A DNA stretch of 64,000 bases from Oscillospiraceae bacterium (GCA_015067995.1 SVLJ01000002.1:124001-188000); one strand, 5' to 3'; shown: positions 24,876-33,241, counted from the stretch's first letter. A program made the numbers and translations. The notes: a model not told the origin generated them from the letters alone.

Positions 24876-25565
24876 TGTCTCATCCAGAGGAAAGGGAGAT
24901 ACACAAAGGCCGCTGCAAAACGGAATGGAAAAGACGGGGATCCCTTCCGATGCCGGGGCGATGGTATACATCTGCCAGAAAAAGCAGAAGCTGTCCGGTG
25001 TTATGTAGAAATTGCTGCGATTCCATGTGCGCTTCATCGCTTGCGGCCATGATTCGGCGTAACGGGAAAGTCCGGCATTTTCCTGACGACGGATCTCATC
25101 GGCTGCCGTGCGCAGAAGAAGTTTCCGCAGAAACGTGCGGCGCGGGAAAAAGGCTGTGGCCGGCAGCGGATAACCAGTCTGCAGATCCCATGTGTCGCCC
25201 CGGCGCAGTACCAGTGTTCTGCCGCCGGTGAATTCCTGACTGTCGGTGAACAGACTCAGTATGCCGGCTTCGTTGCAGGTGACCTGATACGTGAGACGGG
25301 CTGTATATTGGGGCAGGGGAGCGCTGTCCGCCAGTGCCTGACGGCAGTCCGCTGCTGCCTTGGGAGCAAGCCAGTTTTCACAGTAACGCAGATAACTGCG
25401 CCTTTGCAGCTGGTAAAAGCGTTCGATGCGCTGACGGATGCGGCAGTCAGGCGATATGGGACAGGGCAGGGAAATGTCTGCCCGAAGCACGGGAATCCCG
25501 TCCGCCGTCCATTCCCGTTGGGCGGAGAGAGTCTCGATTTCCAGACACTGGCTGCAGTTTTTCAT
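24846..25565 (-). CDS. DUF3298-like protein
   Basis: 239 residues. The second ATG (25565) is taken as start because GGAGG lies 8 nt upstream; the first (25574) is only 3 nt away. The C-terminal third (EFTGGRTLVLRRGDTWDLQTGYPLP, NFYITPDSFCFFWQMYTIAPASEGIPVFSIPF, in parts) matches the DUF3298/RsiV-type domain, where a beta-rich module follows. Two Cys near the N-terminus (NCSQCLEIE) are unusual. No signal peptide or membrane helix is seen, so a cytoplasmic location is likely. Function unknown. Confidence 0.7.
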   Translation of the reverse strand: MKNCSQCLEIETLSAQREWTADGIPVLRADISLPCPISPDCRIRQRIERFYQLQRRSYLRYCENWLAPKAAADCRQALADSAPLPQYTARLTYQVTCNEAGILSLFTDSQEFTGGRTLVLRRGDTWDLQTGYPLPATAFFPRRTFLRKLLLRTAADEIRRQENAGLSRYAESWPQAMKRTWNRSNFYITPDSFCFFWQMYTIAPASEGIPVFSIPFCSGLCVSPFPLDETEKSGAADDA

Positions 25566-25647
25566 TGAATGCACCTCCGTTTATGTCAGCCTATGCCGCA
25601 AAGAAGAAATGGTACCGTGAGAAAAACAAGAAAAGTGCAAAAGGGTC

Positions 25648-25676
25648 TTTACTTTCGCAAAGTAAAATGGTAGTAT
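25648..25676 (+). promoter_or_regulatory. Palindromic operator over yerC promoter
   Basis: A perfect dyad TTTACTTT-CGC-AAAGTAAA (25648-25666). Its first half doubles as a -35 (TTTACT), with TAGTAT 17 nt downstream (25671-25676). Position suggests autoregulation by the TrpR-like product downstream. Confidence 0.5.
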
Positions 25677-25727
25677 ACAACTATATTCGTGCTTTACTGC
25701 GTGAAATAAACATGAAGAGGTGCACAC

Positions 25728-26033
25728 ATGGTCAAGATCGGTAAAAAGGAAAAGAACGGTGAACTCTATAAGGCGATCCTTCTTTTGAAGGACGAGCAGG
25801 AGTGCTATGACTTTTTTCAGGATCTCTGCACGGTGTCTGAACTGAGATCCATGGAGCAGCGTTTTGAAGTGGCGTCGCTTCTGGAAGAGGGCATGATCTA
25901 TAACGACATTCTGGAGCGCACCGGTGCATCCAGTGCCACCATCAGCCGCGTCAACCGGTCCTTGAGTTACGGTACCGGCGCATATGCGACGATTTTTGAG
26001 CGCCGCAAGCAGATGGAGCAGGAGCAGGAATGA
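25728..26033 (+). CDS. YerC/YecD family TrpR-related protein
   Basis: 101 residues, the normal family length. DLCTVSELRSMEQRFEVASLLEEGMIYNDILERTGASSATISRVNRSL contains a TrpR-like helix-turn-helix; the whole is helical. AAGAGGTG precedes the ATG. A putative DNA-binding repressor with unknown effector, overlapping the following methyltransferase by 4 nt, which it may co-regulate. Confidence 0.93.
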   Translation: MVKIGKKEKNGELYKAILLLKDEQECYDFFQDLCTVSELRSMEQRFEVASLLEEGMIYNDILERTGASSATISRVNRSLSYGTGAYATIFERRKQMEQEQE

Positions 26034-26782
26034 GCAGCTATGAGGCACTGGCCGGTGCCTATGATGGCCTGATGCAGGATGGGCTTTACCGGAAACGGGC
26101 AGACTATCTGCAGCGGCAGTTCCAGCGGAGCGCCATTCCTGTGCGCTCCGTGCTGGATCTGGCTTGCGGAACCGGTACCATTGCCTGTATGTTGGCGGAA
26201 AAAGGGTATACCGTCACGGCTACCGACGGCTCCGAGGAAATGCTGACGGAGGCGGCACGGAAAGCGGCTGACCTGAAGGCGGATCAGCCGCCGTTTTTTC
26301 TGCACCAGAGCATGCCGCGGCTGCGTCTTGCAGAGCCGGTGGACGCAGTGGTATCCACCCTGGATTCTCTGAACTATCTTACGCGGCCCGGCGATGTGCA
26401 GGAGACCTTCCGCCGGGTGGCAAAGTACCTCAAGTCCGGAGGACTGTTTATTTTTGATGTGAACTCCCCGTATAAGCTGCGCCGTATGGACGGTCAGATG
26501 TATACGGATGAAACGGAGGACAGCTTCTGCGTCTGGCGCACAACGTTTTCTGAGAAAACCAGGGTCTGCACCTATTGGGTGGACCTCTTTCAGCGTGTCC
26601 GCGGGGATTCCTGGCGCCGCAGCTATGAGGAGCACCGGGAACGCGCCTGGGAAGAGGCAGAGCTGCGGGAGTGGCTGGCAGCCGCCGGATTCTCCCGGGT
26701 CAAGGTCACAGGCGATCTGAAAATGTCGCCGCCCAAACCGGATGAGGACCGGTGGATATTTCACTGCGTGCGGGACAGATGA
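26030..26782 (+). CDS. Class I SAM-dependent methyltransferase
   Basis: 250 residues. SAM-binding motif I VLDLACGTGTIACMLAEKG near 40-58, acidic loop TATDGSEEML near 64, VDAVVSTLDSLNYL near 104 and GGLFIFDVNSPYK near 138. This is the YqeM/UbiE-like group; the substrate is not known. ATGA overlap with yerC couples translation. Confidence 0.9.
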   Translation: MSSYEALAGAYDGLMQDGLYRKRADYLQRQFQRSAIPVRSVLDLACGTGTIACMLAEKGYTVTATDGSEEMLTEAARKAADLKADQPPFFLHQSMPRLRLAEPVDAVVSTLDSLNYLTRPGDVQETFRRVAKYLKSGGLFIFDVNSPYKLRRMDGQMYTDETEDSFCVWRTTFSEKTRVCTYWVDLFQRVRGDSWRRSYEEHRERAWEEAELREWLAAAGFSRVKVTGDLKMSPPKPDEDRWIFHCVRDR

Positions 26783-26813
26783 GCCCTGCTGAGAAAAAAA
26801 GGAGAAATTCTAC

Positions 26814-27698
26814 ATGGCAGATCAGTTGGTAAGAGCCATTACAACCGATGGCATGGTAAAAGCCACGGCAGTTTCCACCCGGGAACTGACAGAGCGCGCC
26901 CGCCAGATCCATCGTACCCTGCCGGTGGCAACCGCAGCGCTGGGACGTACGCTGGCGGCAGCCTCCATGCTGGGCAACGCGTTGAAGGGCGATGGAGCCA
27001 GCGTTACGCTGCAGATCCGCGGCGGCGGCCCTCTGGGCAATGTGCTGGTGGTATCGGATAATGAAGGCAATGTCCGTGGCACGGTGGACAATCCTGCACT
27101 GGATATTCCTCTGCGTCCCGACGGAAAGCTGGATGTGGGCACGGCGGTGGGAACGGACGGTACGCTGACGGTGATCCGTGACCTGAATATGAAGGAGCCC
27201 TATGTGGGCAGCGTGCAGCTGCTCTCCGGTGAGATCGCCGACGATCTGGCATCGTACTTTGTGGAATCCGAGCAGATCCCTTCTGCATGCGGCTTGGGTG
27301 TACTGGTGGACCGTGACCAGAGCGTCCGCTGTGCCGGCGGCTATCTCATCCAGTTGCTGCCCGGTGCCGATGAGGATACCATCATCAAGGTGGAGGGCGG
27401 CGTGCTGGCGGCAGGTGCCGTGACCGGGATGCTGGATCAGAATCCGGATCCGGAAGCGATGCTGCGGACGATCCTTTCTGATTTTGAGGTGGAGATCCTG
27501 GAGAAGAGTCCCATCGAATATCGCTGTGACTGCAGCCGCGAGCGGATGGAGCGCGCACTGATCAGCCTTGGCCCGGATGAGTTGGAAAGCCTCATTGAAG
27601 AGCAGGGAGATGCGGAATTGAGCTGCCGTTTCTGCGATCAAAAGCAGTATTTCACCAAAGAACAGCTGCTTGATCTGCTGAAAAATATGCGAAAATAA
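26814..27698 (+). CDS. hslO: Hsp33 redox-regulated holdase
   Basis: 294 residues. N-terminal MADQLVRAITTDGMVKATAVST and GDGASVTLQIRGGGPLGNVLVVSDN are typical Hsp33. The C-terminal zinc/redox switch has CDC near 241-243 and CRFC near 274-277. Under oxidative stress these cysteines form disulfides and activate chaperone function. Transcribed with yerC and the methyltransferase. Confidence 0.96.
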   Translation: MADQLVRAITTDGMVKATAVSTRELTERARQIHRTLPVATAALGRTLAAASMLGNALKGDGASVTLQIRGGGPLGNVLVVSDNEGNVRGTVDNPALDIPLRPDGKLDVGTAVGTDGTLTVIRDLNMKEPYVGSVQLLSGEIADDLASYFVESEQIPSACGLGVLVDRDQSVRCAGGYLIQLLPGADEDTIIKVEGGVLAAGAVTGMLDQNPDPEAMLRTILSDFEVEILEKSPIEYRCDCSRERMERALISLGPDELESLIEEQGDAELSCRFCDQKQYFTKEQLLDLLKNMRK

Positions 27699-27725
27699 CA
27701 AAAGTAAAAATATTTGAAAAAGTGG

Positions 27726-27754
27726 TTGACAGATCTGGGTTGGTTTAGTATAAT
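27726..27754 (+). promoter_or_regulatory. Consensus promoter of tRNA cluster
   Basis: TTGACA (27726-27731), 17-nt spacer, TATAAT (27749-27754). Both boxes are exact consensus. Confidence 0.95.
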
Positions 27755-27786
27755 AACCTTCGCCGTCTGATGAGAGCGGCGAGCTT

Positions 27787-27863
27787 GGGAGCATAGCTCA
27801 GCTGGTTAGAGCACCTGCCTTACAAGCAGGGGGTCACTGGTTCGAGTCCAGTTGTTCCCACCA
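27787..27863 (+). tRNA. tRNA-Val (TAC)
   Basis: Acceptor GGGAGCA/TGTTCCC, anticodon stem CCTGC-CTTACAA-GCAGG with anticodon TAC, T loop TTCGAGT. CCA is encoded. Confidence 0.97.
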
Positions 27864-27874
27864 CTTTTGCAAAT

Positions 27875-27951
27875 GGCCCGGTAGTTCAGTTGGTTAGAAC
27901 GCTAGCCTGTCACGCTAGAGGTCGACGGTTCGAGCCCGTTCCGGGTCGCCA
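27875..27951 (+). tRNA. tRNA-Asp (GTC)
   Basis: Acceptor GGCCCGG/CCGGGTC, anticodon arm CTAGC-CTGTCAC-GCTAG, discriminator G, CCA encoded. Confidence 0.97.
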
Positions 27952-27954
27952 TTT

Positions 27955-28030
27955 GCCCAGATAGCTCAGTTGGTAGAGCAGTAGACTGAAAATCTACGTG
28001 TCGCTGGTTCGACTCCGGCTCTGGGCACCA
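27955..28030 (+). tRNA. tRNA-Phe (GAA)
   Basis: Acceptor GCCCAGA/TCTGGGC, anticodon arm GTAGA-CTGAAAA-TCTAC, CCA encoded. Confidence 0.97.
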
Positions 28031-28033
28031 TTT

Positions 28034-28109
28034 GCGGGCATAGCTCATCTGGTAGAGCGCCACCTTGCCAAGGTGGAGGTAGCGAGTTCGAGCCTCGTTG
28101 CCCGCTCCA
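28034..28109 (+). tRNA. tRNA-Gly (GCC)
   Basis: Acceptor GCGGGCA/TGCCCGC, anticodon arm CCACC-TTGCCAA-GGTGG, CCA encoded. Confidence 0.97.
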
Positions 28110-28110
28110 A

Positions 28111-28140
28111 AGAATGCCCACACGTTCGTGTGGGCATTCT
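28111..28140 (+). terminator. Hairpin ending tRNA Val-Asp-Phe-Gly operon
   Basis: Perfect 13-bp stem AGAATGCCCACAC / GTGTGGGCATTCT with GTTC loop. No long T tract, so it may be a processing or stability hairpin. Confidence 0.6.
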
Positions 28141-28156
28141 GCATCGAAAATAAATG

Positions 28157-28184
28157 TGGACTTTTCCGGAAAGCCGCATATAAT
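28157..28184 (+). promoter_or_regulatory. Promoter of tRNA-Cys
   Basis: TGGACT (28157-28162), 16-nt spacer, TATAAT (28179-28184), 14 bp upstream of the tRNA. Confidence 0.75.
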
Positions 28185-28198
28185 ATAGATGTACCCGT

Positions 28199-28273
28199 GG
28201 TGACATAGCCAAGTGGTAAGGCAAGAGTCTGCAAAACTCTCATTCCCCGGTTCAAATCCGGGTGTCACCTCCA
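28199..28273 (+). tRNA. tRNA-Cys (GCA)
   Basis: Acceptor GGTGACA/TGTCACC, anticodon arm AGAGT-CTGCAAA-ACTCT, discriminator T, CCA encoded. Confidence 0.96.
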
Positions 28274-28275
28274 GC

Positions 28276-28308
28276 AACCCCCGTAGTCGAAAGACTGCGG
28301 GGGTTTTT
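28276..28308 (+). terminator. Terminator of tRNA-Cys
   Basis: AACCCCCG-TAGTC-GAAA-GACTG-CGGGGGTT followed by TTTT. The remaining gap to 28552 holds a second hairpin (28311-28327) and an open frame without a start up to TAG 28460, with no recognised gene. Confidence 0.9.
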
Positions 28309-28552
28309 CGGCTTCCGGTACGGAAGCGGACCGGAAACGGGAATACCGGCATCGGAAGAAGCTGGAAGAGACATATCAAATGCTGTATGTGGAAAAGCCT
28401 GAATTGCTGTTGGTGAAGGACATTTGTTCGGACGATTCTCCACCAGAGACAGAGGGATAGTAAGAGACAGAGATCAATAACAACGCAGGTGCGCCGCCCT
28501 GCGCGCCGCATACTCCCTGTTTCAAAAAATCCATATGGTTTCGGTATTTCCA

Positions 28553-28581
28553 TTTACAAAGTGCAGGGATTTGCGTATAGT
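28553..28581 (+). promoter_or_regulatory. Promoter of SGNH hydrolase gene
   Basis: TTTACA (28553-28558), 17-nt spacer, TATAGT (28576-28581). Confidence 0.8.
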
Positions 28582-28630
28582 GAAAGCAAATACAGCAAGC
28601 ATTTTTTACATGAGAGAGGATGGGAAAGAA

Positions 28631-29296
28631 ATGGCAAATAAGATCCGAATTGTCTGTTACGGGGATTCCAACACATGGGGTTACGATCCGGAAACCAAGC
28701 GCCGCCACGATGACGATGTCCGCTGGACCGGCCGTCTGCAGAATCTGCTGGGAGACGGCTATCAGGTGGTGGAGTGCGGCATCAACGGCCGGACGGCAGC
28801 TCACGACGAGCCTTTCCGCGACTGCCGCAACGGCAGCAAGGGCCTTGGCTACAGTCTGCTGGAGAGCAGCCCGTTGGATCTGCTGATCATCTGCATCGGC
28901 ACCAACGACCTCAAGTATGAGGACACCGCGGCGGCGATGGGACGCGGCATCCGTATGCTGCTGCGCACAGCGAAGCACTCCGGCCTGCTGAACACCTTCG
29001 ATACCTCCGTCTTCCGGGGCGGCAAGGAGAGAATCCTGCTGATTTCTCCCATTCATATCGGGAAGGAGCTGGATGAGAAGTTCCCGGACAGCATCCTCAA
29101 GGGGAAGCATGAGCTGTCTCTCCGGTTCGCGGAGATCTATGAGCCCATCGCCAAGTCCTGTGGCGTGGAGTTCCTGAACGGGGCACAGTATGCCGAGCCT
29201 TCGGAGGCGGATTGCCTCCACATGGATGCGGAGAACCATCGGAAGTTTGCGGATGCTGTGTACCGGAAGGTGCGGGAAATGTTTGAGGCCGACTGA
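28631..29296 (+). CDS. SGNH/GDSL hydrolase
   Basis: 221 residues from ATG 28631, placed just after GGGAAAG; an alternative ATG lies at 28610. Catalytic blocks: GDSNTWG near 13 (Ser nucleophile), GINGRT near 48 (block II Gly), GTNDLKYED near 86 (block III Asn) and DCLHMDAENH near 196 (Asp-His pair). Esterase/lipase or carbohydrate-deacetylase activity is expected; no signal peptide, so intracellular. Monocistronic with a clear terminator. Confidence 0.9.
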   Translation: MANKIRIVCYGDSNTWGYDPETKRRHDDDVRWTGRLQNLLGDGYQVVECGINGRTAAHDEPFRDCRNGSKGLGYSLLESSPLDLLIICIGTNDLKYEDTAAAMGRGIRMLLRTAKHSGLLNTFDTSVFRGGKERILLISPIHIGKELDEKFPDSILKGKHELSLRFAEIYEPIAKSCGVEFLNGAQYAEPSEADCLHMDAENHRKFADAVYRKVREMFEAD

Positions 29297-29323
29297 GCGC
29301 GCCTCTGCGACTGCGCCCCTCAG

Positions 29324-29359
29324 ACTGCCTGTAACCAATCGTGGTTACAGGCAGTTTTT
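29324..29359 (+). terminator. Terminator of SGNH hydrolase gene
   Basis: ACTGCCTGTAACCA / TGGTTACAGGCAGT followed by TTTTT. Confidence 0.92.
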
Positions 29360-29400
29360 GCCGAAATTTGATAAAATATGTTAAAAATTGCGGTTCCTGG

Positions 29401-29429
29401 TTGACAGAGGCGGAATGGGTTGATATGAT
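29401..29429 (+). promoter_or_regulatory. Promoter of degV
   Basis: TTGACA (29401-29406), 17-nt spacer, TATGAT (29424-29429). Confidence 0.88.
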
Positions 29430-29492
29430 GGATAACGAAAATCACGTGACGGGTTTTTCAAAAACCTGTTTATAAAAAGGGGTCGCATACTT

Positions 29493-30329
29493 ATGGTTCG
29501 CATCGTATCCGATACTTCGACGCTGTACTCTACAGCCCAGGCGAAGGAGGCCGGCTTTGCCGTGTCTCCGCTGTCTGTTACCATCAATGGGGAAACATAC
29601 CGTGAGTTTGACGAGATCAGCTCCGAAGATTTTGTTGGCATCATCCGTCAGGGGCATCTTCCTGTCAGCAGCCAGCCTGCCGTTGGCGAGGTGCTGGAGC
29701 TGTATGAGGCATATGCGGAGGACGAGATCGTCAACGTTGCCATGGCGGCAGGTCTGTCCGGTACTTACGACAGTGCTGTGGCGGCTGCTGAGTTGTGCGA
29801 GAACAAGAGCGGCATTACGGTGATCAACAGCCGTACCCTCTGCGGCCCTCATCGGTATCTGGTGGAGAAGGCCGTGGAGTGGGCGAAGAAGGGGCATTCC
29901 GCAAAGGAGATCAAGGCTCGGCTGGAAGCTAAGATGGACACGGCAAAGAGCTTTCTGATGCCTGCAGACTTTGAATATCTGCGCCGTGGGGGACGCCTGT
30001 CTCCGCTGGTATCCTATGTGGGCAAGGCGGCCAGTCTGGTGCCGGTGATGACCCAGACGGAGGACGGCCGGCGACTCACCATTGCCGGTATCCGGCGCGG
30101 TTTTCCTCAGGGTGTTAAGTTTGTGAGCAAGGCACTGAGCAAGCTGGGCGTTGGCGACGGATGGCGTGTGTATATTTCCCATGCTGATGCAAAGCAGATG
30201 GCAGAGCATGCCTGTCAGGAGCTGCGGGCGGCAATTCCCAATGCCGCGTATGAGATTCTCTCTCTGAGCCCGGCGTTTATTACCCAGGGCGGACCCGGCT
30301 GCGTGGCCATTCAGGCGATTGAGGCTTGA
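29493..30329 (+). CDS. DegV family fatty-acid-binding protein
   Basis: 278 residues. DegV fold: VRIVSDTSTLYS at the start, SSEDFVGIIRQGHLPVSSQPAVGE near 47-70 (lipid-head contact Ser/Thr motif), INVAMAAGLSGTYDSA near 80 and GGRLSPLVSYVGKAASL near 166. Such proteins (FakB) bind fatty acids and present them to the FakA kinase for phospholipid synthesis; no fakA is in the window. Neighbouring glycerol-3-phosphate genes make a link to membrane lipid supply plausible, but this is inference. Confidence 0.93.
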   Translation: MVRIVSDTSTLYSTAQAKEAGFAVSPLSVTINGETYREFDEISSEDFVGIIRQGHLPVSSQPAVGEVLELYEAYAEDEIVNVAMAAGLSGTYDSAVAAAELCENKSGITVINSRTLCGPHRYLVEKAVEWAKKGHSAKEIKARLEAKMDTAKSFLMPADFEYLRRGGRLSPLVSYVGKAASLVPVMTQTEDGRRLTIAGIRRGFPQGVKFVSKALSKLGVGDGWRVYISHADAKQMAEHACQELRAAIPNAAYEILSLSPAFITQGGPGCVAIQAIEA

Positions 30330-30375
30330 TAAATCCAGCGGCAGGTTCATCGTGTTGTTTGTTGAAAAATTTCTC

Positions 30376-30404
30376 TGGACATACGGCGGATTATCCGGTA
30401 TAAT
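30376..30404 (+). promoter_or_regulatory. Promoter of glp oxidoreductase operon
   Basis: TGGACA (30376-30381), 17-nt spacer, TATAAT (30399-30404). It drives a leader of about 140 nt before the first start codon. Confidence 0.85.
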
Positions 30405-30472
30405 GCAAAAAAAGGCAGTATGTTGTGCTTCGCTCTGCCGCCTGAAATAGGGTATATTGCATTATGAGTAAG

Positions 30473-30527
30473 AGAGCTATGCAAAAGAGATACAGGCGAC
30501 TGTGTCTTGTTTGCGTAGCTCTTTTTT
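30473..30527 (+). terminator. Leader terminator, proposed GlpP antitermination target
   Basis: A 13-bp stem, AGAGCTATGCAAA (30473-30485) with TTTGCGTAGCTCT (30510-30522), ends in a T tract between promoter and first gene. The same AAGAGAGC (30470-30477) and apical TACAGG (30491-30496) recur in the glpP leader at 61675-61694. In Bacillus, GlpP with glycerol-3-phosphate prevents termination in glp leaders; the same control is inferred here. Confidence 0.8.
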
Positions 30528-30548
30528 GTGTTGAAGGAGAGAAATTTT

Positions 30549-31985
30549 ATGTATGATGTAGTGATCGTAGGTGCCGGCGTGGTAGGCTGTGCGGCGGCAC
30601 GGTATCTATCCCGGTATCAGCTTCGGGTCTGCGTTCTGGAAAAGGCGGAAGATGTCTGCTGCGGCACCTCCAAGGCCAACAGTGCCATTGTGCACGCCGG
30701 CTTTGACGCGGTGCCCGGCAGCAATAAAGCAAAGTACAATGTCCGCGGCAATGCCATGATGGAGGGGCTGAGCCGTGAACTGGATTTTCCCTTCCGGCGC
30801 AATGGCTCTCTGGTGCTTTGTTTTCAACAGGGGGATATTCCGCGTTTGGAGGCGCTTTGTGAGAACGGTGCGAAAAACGGTGTTCCCGGCCTGCAGATCC
30901 TGACCGGTGATGAGGCGAGAGCGCTGGAGCCCGCACTTTCCGATTCCGTAGTGGCAGCGCTCTGGGCGCCCAGCGGTGGTATTGTCTGTCCCTTCAACCT
31001 GACCTATGCGCTGGCAGAGAATGCGGCGGCCAACGGTGTGGAGTTTTTCTTTGACACGGAGGTGCAGAGCGTTTCCCATACCGATTCCGGCTTTTTGCTG
31101 AAGACCGGCAAGGGCAGCTTTGAGACACGGTTGGTGATCAATGCCGCAGGCGTCATGAGCGATCTGCTGCACAATCAGGTCTGCGCGGAGCAGGTGAACA
31201 TTGTGCCCCGCCGCGGCCAGTATTGTCTGTTTGACAAGTGTGACGGCAATTTGGTGTCCCGAACCATTTTCCAGCTGCCGGGCAAAATGGGCAAGGGCGT
31301 TCTGGTGACGCCTACCGTCCACGGGAATCTGCTGGTGGGCCCCACGGCTGAGGATATTCCGGAGCGGGACGGCACCAATACCACTGCTGCCGGATTGGAA
31401 ACGGCACTGTCTACCGCTGCGCTCAGCGTACCAAATCTTCCGGTGCGGGATGTCATCACTTCTTTCGCCGGACTGCGCGCACATATCGTAAGAGAAAATG
31501 TGGATTTTCTGGTAGGGGAGAGCGTCGAAGGCTGGTTTGACCTTTGTGGTATCGAGTCTCCCGGCCTGTCTGCCGCTCCTGCTCTGGGTCAGGATGCTGC
31601 GGATTGGGCGGCAGGAAAGCTGCAGGCTGCCGAAAAGGCAGACTTTATCCCCACCCGCAAGGGAATCGTGGATTTGCGCGCGCTCTCTATGGAGGAACGC
31701 AGAGAATATATTGCGCAGGATGCTGCTTACGGAAATATCATCTGCCGCTGTGAGGAGATCAGCGAGGGCGAGATCGTGGATGCCATCCGCCGTGTGCCTG
31801 GTGCAAAGTCACTGGACGGCGTGAAGCGCCGTACCCGCGCCGGCATGGGGCGCTGTCAGGGCGGCTTCTGTGCCCCCCGTGTCATGGAGATTCTGTCCCG
31901 TGAGCTGGGCGTTTCTCCCACTGAGCTGACCAAGTCCGGCGGTGCATCCAGACTGCTTTCCGGCAAGACAAAGGAGGTTTTCTGA
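30549..31985 (+). CDS. FAD-dependent glycerol-3-phosphate dehydrogenase-like (GlpA type) with BFD-like iron-sulfur domain
   Basis: 478 residues from ATG 30549, behind GAAGGAG. FAD-binding GAGVVGCAAARYLSR near 8, then a DAO-type oxidoreductase fold with GLRAHIVREN and GIESPGLSAAPALGQ near 345. The C-terminal 70 residues hold CRCEE and GRCQGGFC, a bacterioferritin-ferredoxin-like [2Fe-2S] site. This matches the anaerobic GlpA architecture found in Clostridia, oxidising glycerol-3-phosphate to dihydroxyacetone phosphate. Overlaps the next gene by one base (TGATG). Confidence 0.88.
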   Translation: MYDVVIVGAGVVGCAAARYLSRYQLRVCVLEKAEDVCCGTSKANSAIVHAGFDAVPGSNKAKYNVRGNAMMEGLSRELDFPFRRNGSLVLCFQQGDIPRLEALCENGAKNGVPGLQILTGDEARALEPALSDSVVAALWAPSGGIVCPFNLTYALAENAAANGVEFFFDTEVQSVSHTDSGFLLKTGKGSFETRLVINAAGVMSDLLHNQVCAEQVNIVPRRGQYCLFDKCDGNLVSRTIFQLPGKMGKGVLVTPTVHGNLLVGPTAEDIPERDGTNTTAAGLETALSTAALSVPNLPVRDVITSFAGLRAHIVRENVDFLVGESVEGWFDLCGIESPGLSAAPALGQDAADWAAGKLQAAEKADFIPTRKGIVDLRALSMEERREYIAQDAAYGNIICRCEEISEGEIVDAIRRVPGAKSLDGVKRRTRAGMGRCQGGFCAPRVMEILSRELGVSPTELTKSGGASRLLSGKTKEVF

Positions 31986-33238
31986 TGGAGCGCTTTGATA
32001 TTATCGTCATCGGCGGCGGCCCTGCCGGCCTTGCCGCAGCTATCGCCGCGAAAAAGCGTGGCACAGAGCGGGTTCTCATTCTGGAACGTGACCGCGAACT
32101 GGGCGGTATTCTGAACCAGTGTATCCACAGCGGCTTTGGCCTGCATACCTTTGGCAAGGAACTCACCGGCCCGGAGTACGCCGCTGCATTCATTGAACAG
32201 ATTGTGCCTCTGGGTATTCAGGTGCGGCTGAACACCATGGTGTTGGACATCTCTCAGGAGTTGGTGGTGACCTGCACCAGCCGAGCCAACGGACTGGAGC
32301 AGCTCCGAGCAGACGCCGTTGTGCTGGCTATGGGCTGCCGTGAGCGTTCCAGGGGTGCGCTGAATATTCCCGGTTTCCGCTGCGCAGGCATTTATTCTGC
32401 CGGCGCTGCCCAGCGCCTTGTGAATATGGAAGGCCTTATGCCCGGTCGCGAGGCGGTCATCCTCGGTTCCGGCGACATCGGCCTGATCATGGCCCGCCGC
32501 ATGACCATGGAGGGTGCAAAAGTCAAGGCGGTGGCGGAGGTGCTGCCGTATTCCGGTGGTCTGAAGCGGAATATTGTCCAGTGTCTGGACGATTTTGATA
32601 TTCCTCTGAAGCTCAGCCATACCGTGGTGGATATTCACGGCAGAGAGCGTCTGGAGGGTGTTACTATTGCTGAGGTAGATGCTGCACGGAAGCCCATTCC
32701 CGGCACGGAGGAGTACATTTCCTGCGATACGCTGCTGCTTTCCGTGGGCCTGCTGCCGGAGAACGAGCTGACCCGTGCAGCCGGTATTGAGATCGATCGG
32801 GTCACCGGCGGCCCAGTGGTTTCCGATGACTTTTCTACCTCGCTGCCCGGCGTCTTTGCCTGCGGCAATGTGCTCCATGTTCACGATCTGGTGGACTTCG
32901 TTTCCCGGGAAGCGGAGCGTGCCGGCGAAAGTGCTGCGGAGTATGTGCTGGGCAAGCAAAAGGGACAGCGGGAGATTGCCCTTCGCGGCACGGGCGGTGT
33001 GCGCTACACTGTGCCGCAGCGCATTTGTGTGGACAGCATGCCTGACTCTCTCACGGTGCGGTTCCGTGTGGCAGAGCCCATGCGGGATCGCAGCATTGCC
33101 GTTTATTGCGGCAAGCAGCGGCTTCTGCAGAAAAAGAAGCGTGTCCTGGCACCGGGCGAAATGGAGTTTGTGATCATTAAGCGTGACAGCATTCCCGCTG
33201 ACGCAAAAGAAATCGTTGTGTGCATTGAGGAGGATTGA
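31985..33238 (+). CDS. NAD(P)/FAD-dependent oxidoreductase (GlpB-like partner)
   Basis: 417 residues. N-terminal FAD motif IGGGPAGLAAAIAA near 8, second dinucleotide motif ILGSGDIGLIMARR near 158, FACGNVLHVHDLVDFVSREAERAG near 294 closing the FAD site, and a small C-terminal domain. In Clostridia this protein is encoded next to the GlpA-like enzyme and a DUF1667 protein, and probably passes electrons from glycerol-3-phosphate oxidation. The electron acceptor is not known. Confidence 0.88.
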   Translation: MERFDIIVIGGGPAGLAAAIAAKKRGTERVLILERDRELGGILNQCIHSGFGLHTFGKELTGPEYAAAFIEQIVPLGIQVRLNTMVLDISQELVVTCTSRANGLEQLRADAVVLAMGCRERSRGALNIPGFRCAGIYSAGAAQRLVNMEGLMPGREAVILGSGDIGLIMARRMTMEGAKVKAVAEVLPYSGGLKRNIVQCLDDFDIPLKLSHTVVDIHGRERLEGVTIAEVDAARKPIPGTEEYISCDTLLLSVGLLPENELTRAAGIEIDRVTGGPVVSDDFSTSLPGVFACGNVLHVHDLVDFVSREAERAGESAAEYVLGKQKGQREIALRGTGGVRYTVPQRICVDSMPDSLTVRFRVAEPMRDRSIAVYCGKQRLLQKKKRVLAPGEMEFVIIKRDSIPADAKEIVVCIEED

Positions 33239-33241
33239 TCT

